Part shown: in pieces, positions 15,372 to 21,879 of the stretch
Layout: each line of letters starts with the position of its first letter
Numbering within the stretch: position 1 is the stretch's first letter
Source: JAHHTP01 sp964587555
GTDB taxonomy: Bacteria > Bacillota > Clostridia > Oscillospirales > Ruminococcaceae
Direction of reading: 5' to 3'
Length of the DNA stretch: 43,207 nucleotides
Assembly (NCBI GenBank): GCA_964587555.1
Contig: CAZPLR010000013.1
Span: forward strand, 1 to 43,207
Program-made: the position numbers and the translations under genes
The notes under the pieces: model-generated
The model's database searches: none
The model's input: the letters and a program-made list of their open reading frames with translations, nothing else
What the model was told of the DNA's origin: nothing

Positions 15372-16055
15372 TTACAGCAGGGTAACGCGTTTGCCGTCTA
15401 CAGCGATTAGGTTATTTTCGCGCAGCTGACGCAGACCGCGCATGAGCGCGCTGCGGTTGACGCAGAGATAATCCGAAAGGCTGCTCCAAGTCATCGGCAT
15501 CTCAAACGTATTTCCTTTGACAGCGGCGATAAACGAAAAATAGCTCAAAAGCTTATCGCCGATGCTGCGCTGACTTAAAATTTGCAGGTGTGCGTTCAAG
15601 CCGCGCACCTTTATCGCGGAAAGGCAAAACAAATTATCGACAAGCTGGCTGTGGTAGGCGCAAGCCTTTTCGCAGCGCTTGATGACATCCTTGTATTGCA
15701 GGAAAAGCACCCGGCAATCGCAGAGCGCTTCCACCGCATAGCCGTGGCTGGAAAGCGGCAGGAGAAACACCTCCCCAAAAATGTCGTTTTTGGTCAGTTG
15801 CTCCAGAATAATGCGGTTACCCACAACATCATAGGATACGACCTGCGCTTTCCCTGAAAGCATAACCGCAATGCGGTCTAAGCGGTTTTGAAAGTCTAAA
15901 ATGCACTCCCCGGCAAGATAATTCTTATACTCCGGCGGAATACAGCACAACAGCTTTTCCCGCTCCTGATCGGAAATACGGCAGAATAGATTCGCTTCTT
16001 CCTCGGCTTTCTGCAAAGCACCCTTTCCAGCAAACGCAGTATATATCTCCAGCAT
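15372..16055 (-). CDS. Crp/Fnr-family transcription regulator
   Basis: A 227-residue regulator with an N-terminal cyclic-nucleotide-binding-like beta barrel (about 30-145; AVMLSGKAQVVSYD, DIFGEVFLLP) and a C-terminal winged helix (about 165-225; MTWSSLSDYLCVNRSALMR as the helix-turn-helix). Several cysteines lie near the N-terminus (Cys25, Cys37, Cys38, Cys52), but not in the spacing of E. coli Fnr, so redox or metal sensing is possible and unproven. A palindrome overlapping its own promoter (16134-16149) and an identical type of site before rubredoxin suggest that it represses itself and activates rubredoxin. HcpR-like or other clostridial Crp/Fnr subgroups are alternatives. Confidence 0.9.
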   Translation of the reverse strand: MLEIYTAFAGKGALQKAEEEANLFCRISDQEREKLLCCIPPEYKNYLAGECILDFQNRLDRIAVMLSGKAQVVSYDVVGNRIILEQLTKNDIFGEVFLLPLSSHGYAVEALCDCRVLFLQYKDVIKRCEKACAYHSQLVDNLFCLSAIKVRGLNAHLQILSQRSIGDKLLSYFSFIAAVKGNTFEMPMTWSSLSDYLCVNRSALMRGLRQLRENNLIAVDGKRVTLL

Positions 16056-16119
16056 ATTTCAAACATCCTTTCCTTTGCGCGGCATTCTGAGAGCGGTTTT
16101 CCGCTTTCCTTTCTCTTCT

Positions 16120-16125
16120 ATTATA
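16120..16125 (-). promoter_or_regulatory. -10 box of the Crp/Fnr gene promoter
   Basis: Minus-strand TATAAT preceded by GG. The -35 region (TTGCAA) lies inside the palindrome at 16134-16149. Confidence 0.7.
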
Positions 16126-16133
16126 CCATAATT

Positions 16134-16149
16134 TGTTGCAATTGCAACA
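16134..16149. promoter_or_regulatory. Crp/Fnr-type operator in the regulator's own promoter
   Basis: A perfect 16-base palindrome, TGTTGCAA-TTGCAACA, differing from the rubredoxin site only in the two central bases. Its centre is about 28 bases upstream of the regulator's predicted transcript start, covering the -35 region: a repression position. It is also about 76 bases upstream of the nrdD start on the other strand. Confidence 0.75.
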
Positions 16150-16182
16150 TCAAAATCACGTCATTGAAAAAAAGTTTTGGGG

Positions 16183-16211
16183 TTGCATTTTGATGAAAAG
16201 TCTGATAGAAT
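16183..16211 (+). promoter_or_regulatory. Promoter of nrdD-nrdG
   Basis: TTGCAT (16183-16188) and TAGAAT (16206-16211), 17-base spacer, giving a leader of about 100 bases. Confidence 0.68.
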
Positions 16212-16243
16212 GATAATTACACACGAATTCGCAAAGAAGTAAG

Positions 16244-16296
16244 TGACGATTCTCCCAAGATGGGCGTCAAACCAAAAATACTTCAGCCCATGAAGT
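16244..16296 (+). promoter_or_regulatory. nrdD leader with competing hairpins
   Basis: TGACG (16244-16248) pairs with CGTCA (16265-16269), and ACTTCA (16280-16285) with TGAAGT (16291-16296). Alternatively ATGGGC (16260-16265) pairs with GCCCAT (16286-16291), which would disrupt both. The second hairpin ends 10 bases before the GGAGG of nrdD. No known riboswitch class is recognised. Confidence 0.4.
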
Positions 16297-16319
16297 GATA
16301 GAATATGGAGGCTTACCAA

Positions 16320-18488
16320 ATGAAGATCATCAAACGCAACGGCAGCGAAGCCGTATTTGATAAAAGCAAGATAAGGATTGCCGTCGGAAAAGCGAACGCC
16401 GCAGTTTCCGCAGAGCACCGTCTGTCGGAGGAGAAACTGAACTTAATTGCCGACAATGTTGCGGCGCAGTGCGTCAAATCCTCGCACGCGCTCAACGTCG
16501 AGGAAATTCAGGACATGGTGGAAAACGAGCTGATGGAGCAAAAAGCGTTTGAGGTTGCAAGGCACTATATCACCTATCGCTACACGCAAAACCTCCGCCG
16601 GCAAAACAGCGAAATCGACGACCGCATCTTAGCGTTAATCGAGCGGGAAAACGAGGAGGTCAAGCAGGAGAACTCCAACAAGAATCCGATTGTCAACAGC
16701 GTACAGCGCGATTACATGGCGGGCGAGATCTCCAAGGATCTGACCAAGCGCCTGCTTTTGCCGCCGGACGTCGTCAAGGCGCATGAGGAAGGCATTCTGC
16801 ATTTTCACGACAGCGACTATTTTGCGCAGCATATGCACAACTGCGACCTAGTCAACCTAGAGGATATGCTGCAAAACGGCACGGTGATCTCCGGGACGCT
16901 GATCGAGCGTCCGCACAGCTTCTCCACCGCCTGCAACATCGCGACGCAGATCATCGCGCAGGTCGCGAGCAACCAATACGGTGGGCAGAGCATCAGCTTA
17001 ACGCATTTAGCGCCGTTTGTCGACGTCAGCCGGAAGAAGATCGCCGCAAGCGTTGAGCGCGAGATGGCGGGGCTGGACATTCCGGAGGATCGCAAGCACA
17101 AGATCGTCGAGCAGCGGCTCCACGACGAGATTGCGCGCGGCGTACAGACCATCCAGTATCAGGTTGTCACCCTGATGACCACCAACGGTCAAGCGCCGTT
17201 TATCACGGTGTTTATGTATCTGGGCGAGGCGAAGAACGAGCGGGAAAAAGCGGATCTTGCGATCATCATCGAGGAAACCATCCGCCAGCGTTACATCGGC
17301 GTAAAGAACGAGGACGGCGCATGGATCACCCCTGCGTTCCCGAAGCTGATCTACGTTTTGGAGGAGCAGAACATCCACCCGGACAGCCCGTATTACTATC
17401 TGACCAAGATGGCGGCAAAATGCACTGCCAAGCGCATGGTTCCGGACTATATCAGCGAGAAGAAGATGCTCGAGTACAAGGTGGATAAAAACGGCGAGGG
17501 GCATTGCTACACCTGTATGGGCTGCCGCAGCTTCTTAACGCCGTATGTCGATGAAAACGGCAAGCCGAAATATTATGGACGCTTCAACCAAGGTGTTGTA
17601 ACCATCAATCTGGTGGACGTCGCGCTTTCCAGCGGCGGCGACCGCGAGAAATTTGATGAGATCTTCGAGGAGCGTTTGGAGCTTTGCCACAAAGCGCTGC
17701 GCTGCCGCCATGAGCGGCTTTTGGGCACACCGAGCGACGCCGCCCCGATCTTATGGCAGTATGGTGCGCTGGCGCGTCTGAAAAAGGGCGAGAAGATTGA
17801 TAAGCTGCTCTACAACGGCTACTCGACCATCAGCTTAGGGTACGCCGGACTCTACGAGTGCGTGAAATATATGACCGGCAAGAGCCATACTGACCCGGAG
17901 GCAAAGCCGTTTGCGCTGAAGGTCATGCAGAAGATGAACGACAAGTGCAAGCAATGGAAGGAAGCCGAGCGGATCGACTACTCCCTCTACGGCACGCCGC
18001 TGGAAAGCACGACCTACAAGTTTGCCAAAGCGCTGCAGCGCCGGTTTGGCGTCATTCCGGGGATTACAGACAAAAACTATATTACCAACAGCTATCACGT
18101 TCATGTTGGCGAGCAGATCGACGCATTCACCAAGCTGAAGTTCGAGAGCGACTTCCAGCGTCTCTCCCCGGGCGGCGCGATCTCTTATGTCGAAGTGCCG
18201 GATATGCAGGATAATTTAGAAGCGGTGATGAACGTTTTGACTTTTATCTACGACAACATCATGTATGCGGAATTGAATACCAAGAGCGATTATTGCCAAG
18301 TCTGCGGCTACGACGGTGAAATCCGCATTGTGGAAGACGACGGCAAGCTGGTCTGGGAATGCCCAAAATGCAAAAACCGCGACCAGAGCAAGCTAAACGT
18401 TGCCAGACGCACCTGCGGTTACATCGGCACCCAGTTCTGGAACCAAGGACGCACCCAAGAAATCCGTGACCGCGTAATGCATCTATAA
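16320..18488 (+). CDS. nrdD: Anaerobic ribonucleoside-triphosphate reductase (class III)
   Basis: A 722-residue glycyl-radical enzyme that reduces ribonucleoside triphosphates to deoxynucleotides without oxygen. Residues 1-90 form an ATP-cone (MKIIKRNGSEAVFDKSKI), the overall-activity regulatory domain. The body includes DSDYFAQHMHNCDLVNL and the TCMGCRS cysteine segment. The C-terminus has four zinc cysteines (CQVCG and CPKC) followed by RTCGYIG, with Gly700 as the predicted radical site. The ATG at 16320 has GGAGG eight bases upstream; an ATG five codons earlier lacks one. nrdG follows after 4 bases. No NrdR boxes could be identified by eye. Confidence 0.96.
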   Translation: MKIIKRNGSEAVFDKSKIRIAVGKANAAVSAEHRLSEEKLNLIADNVAAQCVKSSHALNVEEIQDMVENELMEQKAFEVARHYITYRYTQNLRRQNSEIDDRILALIERENEEVKQENSNKNPIVNSVQRDYMAGEISKDLTKRLLLPPDVVKAHEEGILHFHDSDYFAQHMHNCDLVNLEDMLQNGTVISGTLIERPHSFSTACNIATQIIAQVASNQYGGQSISLTHLAPFVDVSRKKIAASVEREMAGLDIPEDRKHKIVEQRLHDEIARGVQTIQYQVVTLMTTNGQAPFITVFMYLGEAKNEREKADLAIIIEETIRQRYIGVKNEDGAWITPAFPKLIYVLEEQNIHPDSPYYYLTKMAAKCTAKRMVPDYISEKKMLEYKVDKNGEGHCYTCMGCRSFLTPYVDENGKPKYYGRFNQGVVTINLVDVALSSGGDREKFDEIFEERLELCHKALRCRHERLLGTPSDAAPILWQYGALARLKKGEKIDKLLYNGYSTISLGYAGLYECVKYMTGKSHTDPEAKPFALKVMQKMNDKCKQWKEAERIDYSLYGTPLESTTYKFAKALQRRFGVIPGITDKNYITNSYHVHVGEQIDAFTKLKFESDFQRLSPGGAISYVEVPDMQDNLEAVMNVLTFIYDNIMYAELNTKSDYCQVCGYDGEIRIVEDDGKLVWECPKCKNRDQSKLNVARRTCGYIGTQFWNQGRTQEIRDRVMHL

Positions 18489-18492
18489 GCTC

Positions 18493-19041
18493 ATGAATTA
18501 CGCTAAGATCAAATATTGCGACATTGCAAACGGCGTCGGTGTGCGCACCAGCCTTTTTGTATCCGGCTGCACCCACTACTGCAAAAACTGCTTCAACAAA
18601 GAGGCGTGGGATTTTTCCTATGGCAGAGTATTTACCAAAAAGGTGATGAAAACCGTTTTGGACAGCATCGAGCCGAGCTATATCGACGGGCTGTCGCTGC
18701 TTGGCGGAGAGCCGTTCGAGCCAGCCAACCAGCGCGGGCTATTGCCGCTTGTGAGAGCGTTTAAGGCGCGCTACCCGCAGAAAACGATCTGGTGCTACAC
18801 GGGATATACCTTAGAGTACGACCTGCTGAAAAACAGCCGTGCGCGCTGTGAGGCGACCGACGAACTGCTCTCCAACATCGACGTGCTGGTCGACGGGGAG
18901 TTTATAGAGGATTTGTACGACATCACGCTGCGGTTTCGCGGCAGCAGCAACCAACGGCTGATCGACCTGCCCGCCACTTTAAAGCACGGCGTTGTGACGC
19001 TTTGGGAGGACGAGCCGATCTTTGCAAGAAGGGGACTATAA
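18493..19041 (+). CDS. nrdG: Anaerobic ribonucleotide reductase activating protein
   Basis: A 182-residue radical-SAM enzyme that installs the glycyl radical in NrdD. Its 4Fe-4S ligands are Cys26, Cys30 and Cys33 (CTHYCKNC), then LGGEPFEP as the SAM-contact GGE motif. The ATG begins four bases after the nrdD stop; no strong ribosome site of its own is seen, so it is probably coupled. Length is typical for NrdG. A strong terminator overlaps its stop region. Confidence 0.95.
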   Translation: MNYAKIKYCDIANGVGVRTSLFVSGCTHYCKNCFNKEAWDFSYGRVFTKKVMKTVLDSIEPSYIDGLSLLGGEPFEPANQRGLLPLVRAFKARYPQKTIWCYTGYTLEYDLLKNSRARCEATDELLSNIDVLVDGEFIEDLYDITLRFRGSSNQRLIDLPATLKHGVVTLWEDEPIFARRGL

Positions 19042-19080
19042 AAAGCTCCTGCATCTATTTCGGATGCAGGAGCTTTTTAT
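19038..19080. terminator. Bidirectional terminator after nrdG
   Basis: An 18-pair perfect stem: 19038-19055 with 19063-19080, sequence ATAAAAAGCTCCTGCATC on the left arm. It works for nrdDG and for the convergent gene at 19085. Confidence 0.92.
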
Positions 19081-19084
19081 ATTT

Positions 19085-19750
19085 TCATCGGGGATTCCGC
19101 CCAAATTTTTTTGACTGGCGGTAATCCGCAAAATTCTCTTTTACACAATTTACCGTTTCGCGGAGGGCAGTGGGAAACGGAAGCTTCTCAGCGTAATCGT
19201 CGCCGCACCAAGACTTAGGCTCGGGATATCCCAACACGGTACCCTCATAGTAAAGATACGGGGCTAAAAGCCGATCTAACTGCGGAATATCGCAGTAATC
19301 CGGCAGCGTGATCTCAAAGCCGCTCGCCCGCAGCGCATCGGCGACAAATTCAACGCAGGTATAGGCATTTTCCAGCTTTACCCTGCGGGAGAACATCGAG
19401 CCGACAGTGGAAAGAAAGTTATAGCAGTATTTTTCCGGATCCTTTGTAAACGGGCGGATAAAATCGCAAAGCCTGCCGTATTGCTCCGCAGACAAACGCA
19501 GCCGAAATACCTTCAGCATGGTCCTTTCATCCCGCGGGTAACGGCGCAGCGATTCATAGATGAAGCCGCCGTAAAACGGCGCGTTTTTGTGCCGTCTTGC
19601 AAACGAGAAAAAGCTTCTCAGGTCGGAATAGAACGAAATAGCGGTATGATTGTATGGATAATGGGTCATCATACGGATAAACTTCCCCATACGAAACGGA
19701 GTATGAAATAAAGCAATATAGATATACCGATCCGCCTGCGGATTTTTCAT
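19085..19750 (-). CDS. Permuted papain-fold protein (YiiX/YaeF-like), probable
   Basis: A 221-residue protein with a His in YPYNHTAISF (His35) ahead of a Cys in YTCVEFVADAL (Cys132). This His-before-Cys order is that of circularly permuted NlpC/P60 (YiiX/YaeF/LRAT-like) hydrolases, which act on amide or ester bonds in lipids or peptides. The start IYIALFHTPFRMGKFIR, with a strand and a basic helix, also fits. No signal peptide or membrane segment is seen, so it is probably cytoplasmic. Ribosome site GAAGGGA. The GntR-type regulator gene ends 79 bases upstream on the same strand, so the two may be co-transcribed. Function unknown. Confidence 0.68.
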   Translation of the reverse strand: MKNPQADRYIYIALFHTPFRMGKFIRMMTHYPYNHTAISFYSDLRSFFSFARRHKNAPFYGGFIYESLRRYPRDERTMLKVFRLRLSAEQYGRLCDFIRPFTKDPEKYCYNFLSTVGSMFSRRVKLENAYTCVEFVADALRASGFEITLPDYCDIPQLDRLLAPYLYYEGTVLGYPEPKSWCGDDYAEKLPFPTALRETVNCVKENFADYRQSKKFGRNPR

Positions 19751-19828
19751 AAATAATCTTCCCTTCTATGCAAACCAATATGGGCAAAAGGCTCAATACG
19801 CTCCGTTTAAAAGCAGCTTTTGCCGCGC

Positions 19829-20542
19829 TTACCGGCGCGCGTCCTCTTCATAGCGAAAATAATCAATCCGGCTTCTCGTTTCGGTATATTGAAACAGCGT
19901 GCGATCGGTCAGGCGGGTATAGCTGCGTACTACCGCGACAACGGTATCGCCGCGCAGATCAAGATACAGCTTATCCTCGCGCGTGGCGTTCTCCACCGTA
20001 ATGATTTTATGCGCGACCCCAATGTGCAGCTTAAGCACCTGCTCCAAATATTGATACAGGCTGCCGCTGCAAATTTTCTTGCTCAGCCGCGGTACAACCG
20101 ACCGCAAAAGCAAGTCCTTATCCAAAATGACCCGCTCGCCGCCGAACTGCCGGATGCGGATCAGGCGATAGATTTCCTCCTCTTCCCCGACCGCAAGCTG
20201 CTGCATCGCATTTTCATCGCCGATCAGGATCGACAAATCCGCTATCGTCGTGACACATTCCTCGCTGCGCGCGCTTTGACGCAGCTGCTCGGTGAAGGTT
20301 GTGATGCGCGCCGCAGGATACTCGAATCTGCTGCGGTCAAGCACTACGCTCTTCTTTCCGCGCTGCTTGCCGATATAATGCTGCTGTTCCAGCAGCATCA
20401 GCGCTTTGCGCACCGTATCGCGGGAGGAGGAAAACTGCTTTGCCATCTCCTCCTCGGAGGGCATTACCGTGCCGGGCTGAAGGCTTCCGCTTTCCACCCG
20501 CGCCCGATAGTATTCGAAAATCTCCTTATATTTGCAGCCCAC
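19829..20542 (-). CDS. GntR-family regulator with UTRA domain (HutC/TreR subfamily)
   Basis: A 237-residue repressor-type protein. Residues about 1-70 form the winged helix of GntR proteins (KYKEIFEYYRARVESG, then MPSEEEMAKQFSSSRDTVRK). The rest is a UTRA ligand-binding domain (EEEIYRLIRIRQFGGERV, YRLT-type strands, RSRIDYFRYEE at the end) that usually binds a sugar phosphate, histidine derivative or other small effector. I choose the GTG at 20542 because GGGAGG stands eight bases before it and the length is then normal; the longer ATG starts upstream lack a site. No sugar transport gene is adjacent, so its target is unclear. Confidence 0.9.
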   Translation of the reverse strand: MGCKYKEIFEYYRARVESGSLQPGTVMPSEEEMAKQFSSSRDTVRKALMLLEQQHYIGKQRGKKSVVLDRSRFEYPAARITTFTEQLRQSARSEECVTTIADLSILIGDENAMQQLAVGEEEEIYRLIRIRQFGGERVILDKDLLLRSVVPRLSKKICSGSLYQYLEQVLKLHIGVAHKIITVENATREDKLYLDLRGDTVVAVVRSYTRLTDRTLFQYTETRSRIDYFRYEEDARR

Positions 20543-20606
20543 TGCGCTCCCTCCCACAATCATAAATACGTTTTTATTCAAGAGGCTGATATTCCAGTTT
20601 CCTTCT

Positions 20607-20635
20607 ATTATACCGGAAATCATGCCGATATGCAA
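20607..20635 (-). promoter_or_regulatory. Promoter of the GntR-type gene
   Basis: Minus-strand TTGCAT (20635-20630) and TATAAT (20612-20607), 17-base spacer, with GG directly before the -10. Confidence 0.75.
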
Positions 20636-20670
20636 GTCTTTTGCGGAAAGTATTTATCATTTGATTTCGA

Positions 20671-21171
20671 TTACAAAATCGGAAACTCCATAATATAGTC
20701 GTCCATATAAAATCCGCCGCCGATATCTGCCTTTTGCTCGCGCGTTGTGACAAACCCAAGGTGCCGGTAAACCTCGATCGTATCGGTATTATGACGGTTG
20801 ACCGTAAGCCAAATTGCGGACAAACCGTTATCCTTGCAATACTGAACCAAAAAGCGGAAGGCCTCTCTTGCAAAGCCGCGTTTCCGGCATTCCTTTTTCA
20901 GATAAAGCTTGCTCAGGAAAAGCTTTCCCTCCTCCGGATGGATTCCGGTAAATCCCACATACTCTCCAGCGATTTCAAACAGGAAGTAATGGTAGCCCTG
21001 TGCGATCTGATCGGTCAACGCTTTCTCCGATTGGAACTTTTCAACCATGTAAGCAACCTGTGCCTCGCCGATGATAGGCGTAAAATGCTGCTCCCATATC
21101 TGCTTTGCCAATGCAGCAAGCGTTTTTATTTCCTCTTTTGTCCGTACCGGATGAAAGTCAATCTGTGACAT
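20671..21171 (-). CDS. GNAT-family N-acetyltransferase
   Basis: A 166-residue single GNAT domain. The acetyl-CoA-binding core is visible as LFLSKLYLKKECRKRGFAR (motif A, with the pyrophosphate loop) and LTVNRHNTDTIEVYRHLGF (motif B), then the C-terminal DDYIMEFPI strand. Substrate unknown. The ribosome site is AGAAAGGAAG. No promoter is evident between it and mscL, so part of its transcription may come from mscL read-through. Confidence 0.9.
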   Translation of the reverse strand: MSQIDFHPVRTKEEIKTLAALAKQIWEQHFTPIIGEAQVAYMVEKFQSEKALTDQIAQGYHYFLFEIAGEYVGFTGIHPEEGKLFLSKLYLKKECRKRGFAREAFRFLVQYCKDNGLSAIWLTVNRHNTDTIEVYRHLGFVTTREQKADIGGGFYMDDYIMEFPIL

Positions 21172-21205
21172 ATCGTCTTCCTTTCTGGGTTCAAAGCCGC
21201 AAACG

Positions 21206-21234
21206 GCAAAAAGCTTACCCTCCCGCTAGCTTTG
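21206..21234 (-). terminator. Possible terminator after mscL
   Basis: On the minus strand AAAGCT pairs with AGCTTT across a 14-base loop, followed by TTTTTG. A short stem, so it may be leaky. Confidence 0.42.
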
Positions 21235-21257
21235 GCGAAAGGGCAAGGATGTCGATA

Positions 21258-21713
21258 TTATTTCTTTAGCAAATCGCGAATTTCAGTTAACAGCTCTTCC
21301 TCCTTGGTTGGAGCAGGCGGCGGTGAAGGCGGGGCCTCCTCTTCCTTTTTCTTTGCCACATCCATAACCTTATTGACAATTTTCACAAGCCAGAATACGA
21401 CAAACGCTAGAATCAGGAAATTGAGAACGGTGCTGATGAAGGTGCCAAAATTCAGCGTGATGACAGCAGTCTCTCCGGTGGCGGCGTCGATCGTATGCCA
21501 AAAATTCGGCAGCGTCAGCTTCCAGCTAGAGAAATCCAGACCGCCAAACACCATTGACACGATCGGCATGATAATATCGTTGGTTAAGGAGCTGGTAATA
21601 GACGAAAACGCGCCGCCGATAATCACACCGACAGCCAGACTCATTACGTTGCCCTTAGAGATGAATTTTTTAAATTCATCCAGCCAACCCGGCTTTTTGA
21701 TTTTTTTATCCAT
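21258..21713 (-). CDS. mscL: Large-conductance mechanosensitive channel
   Basis: A 151-residue MscL, a pentameric pore in the cytoplasmic membrane that releases solutes on osmotic downshift. An amphipathic N-terminal helix (FKKFISKGNVMSLAVG) leads into TM1 with the conserved pore segment AVGVIIGGAFSSI, a periplasmic loop, TM2 (FLILAFVVFWLVKIVN), then a charged and Pro-rich linker (EEEAPPSPPPAP) and the C-terminal helical bundle (EELLTEIRDLLKK). The start at 21713 is set by GGGAGG nine bases upstream. Confidence 0.96.
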   Translation of the reverse strand: MDKKIKKPGWLDEFKKFISKGNVMSLAVGVIIGGAFSSITSSLTNDIIMPIVSMVFGGLDFSSWKLTLPNFWHTIDAATGETAVITLNFGTFISTVLNFLILAFVVFWLVKIVNKVMDVAKKKEEEAPPSPPPAPTKEEELLTEIRDLLKK

Positions 21714-21749
21714 GATAAGCGACCTCCCATGGCAGCAATATTTTTCTTC

Positions 21750-21778
21750 ATTATACCAATTTCGACAGCTATTGTCAA
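21750..21778 (-). promoter_or_regulatory. Consensus promoter of mscL
   Basis: Minus-strand TTGACA (21778-21773) and TATAAT (21755-21750), 17-base spacer, GG before the -10. Confidence 0.83.
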
Positions 21779-21805
21779 GCCTTTTCCAAACCCGCCGCAT
21801 ACGTC

Positions 21806-21846
21806 AAAAGCCCGCCCACGGAAAGGCTCCATGAGCGGGCTTTATT
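21806..21846 (-). terminator. Terminator after adhE
   Basis: AAAGCCCGC (21807-21815) pairs with GCGGGCTTT (21835-21843) across a 19-base loop, with a short T-run on the minus strand. Confidence 0.65.
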
Positions 21847-21879
21847 CAAATGGCAGAGGAACGCTTATTTAGGGCGCGA

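Noticed and set aside
19820..20698. Plus-strand 292-codon ORF
   Set aside because: It is antisense to the GntR/UTRA gene, whose family match is clear; the open frame is a codon-use shadow.
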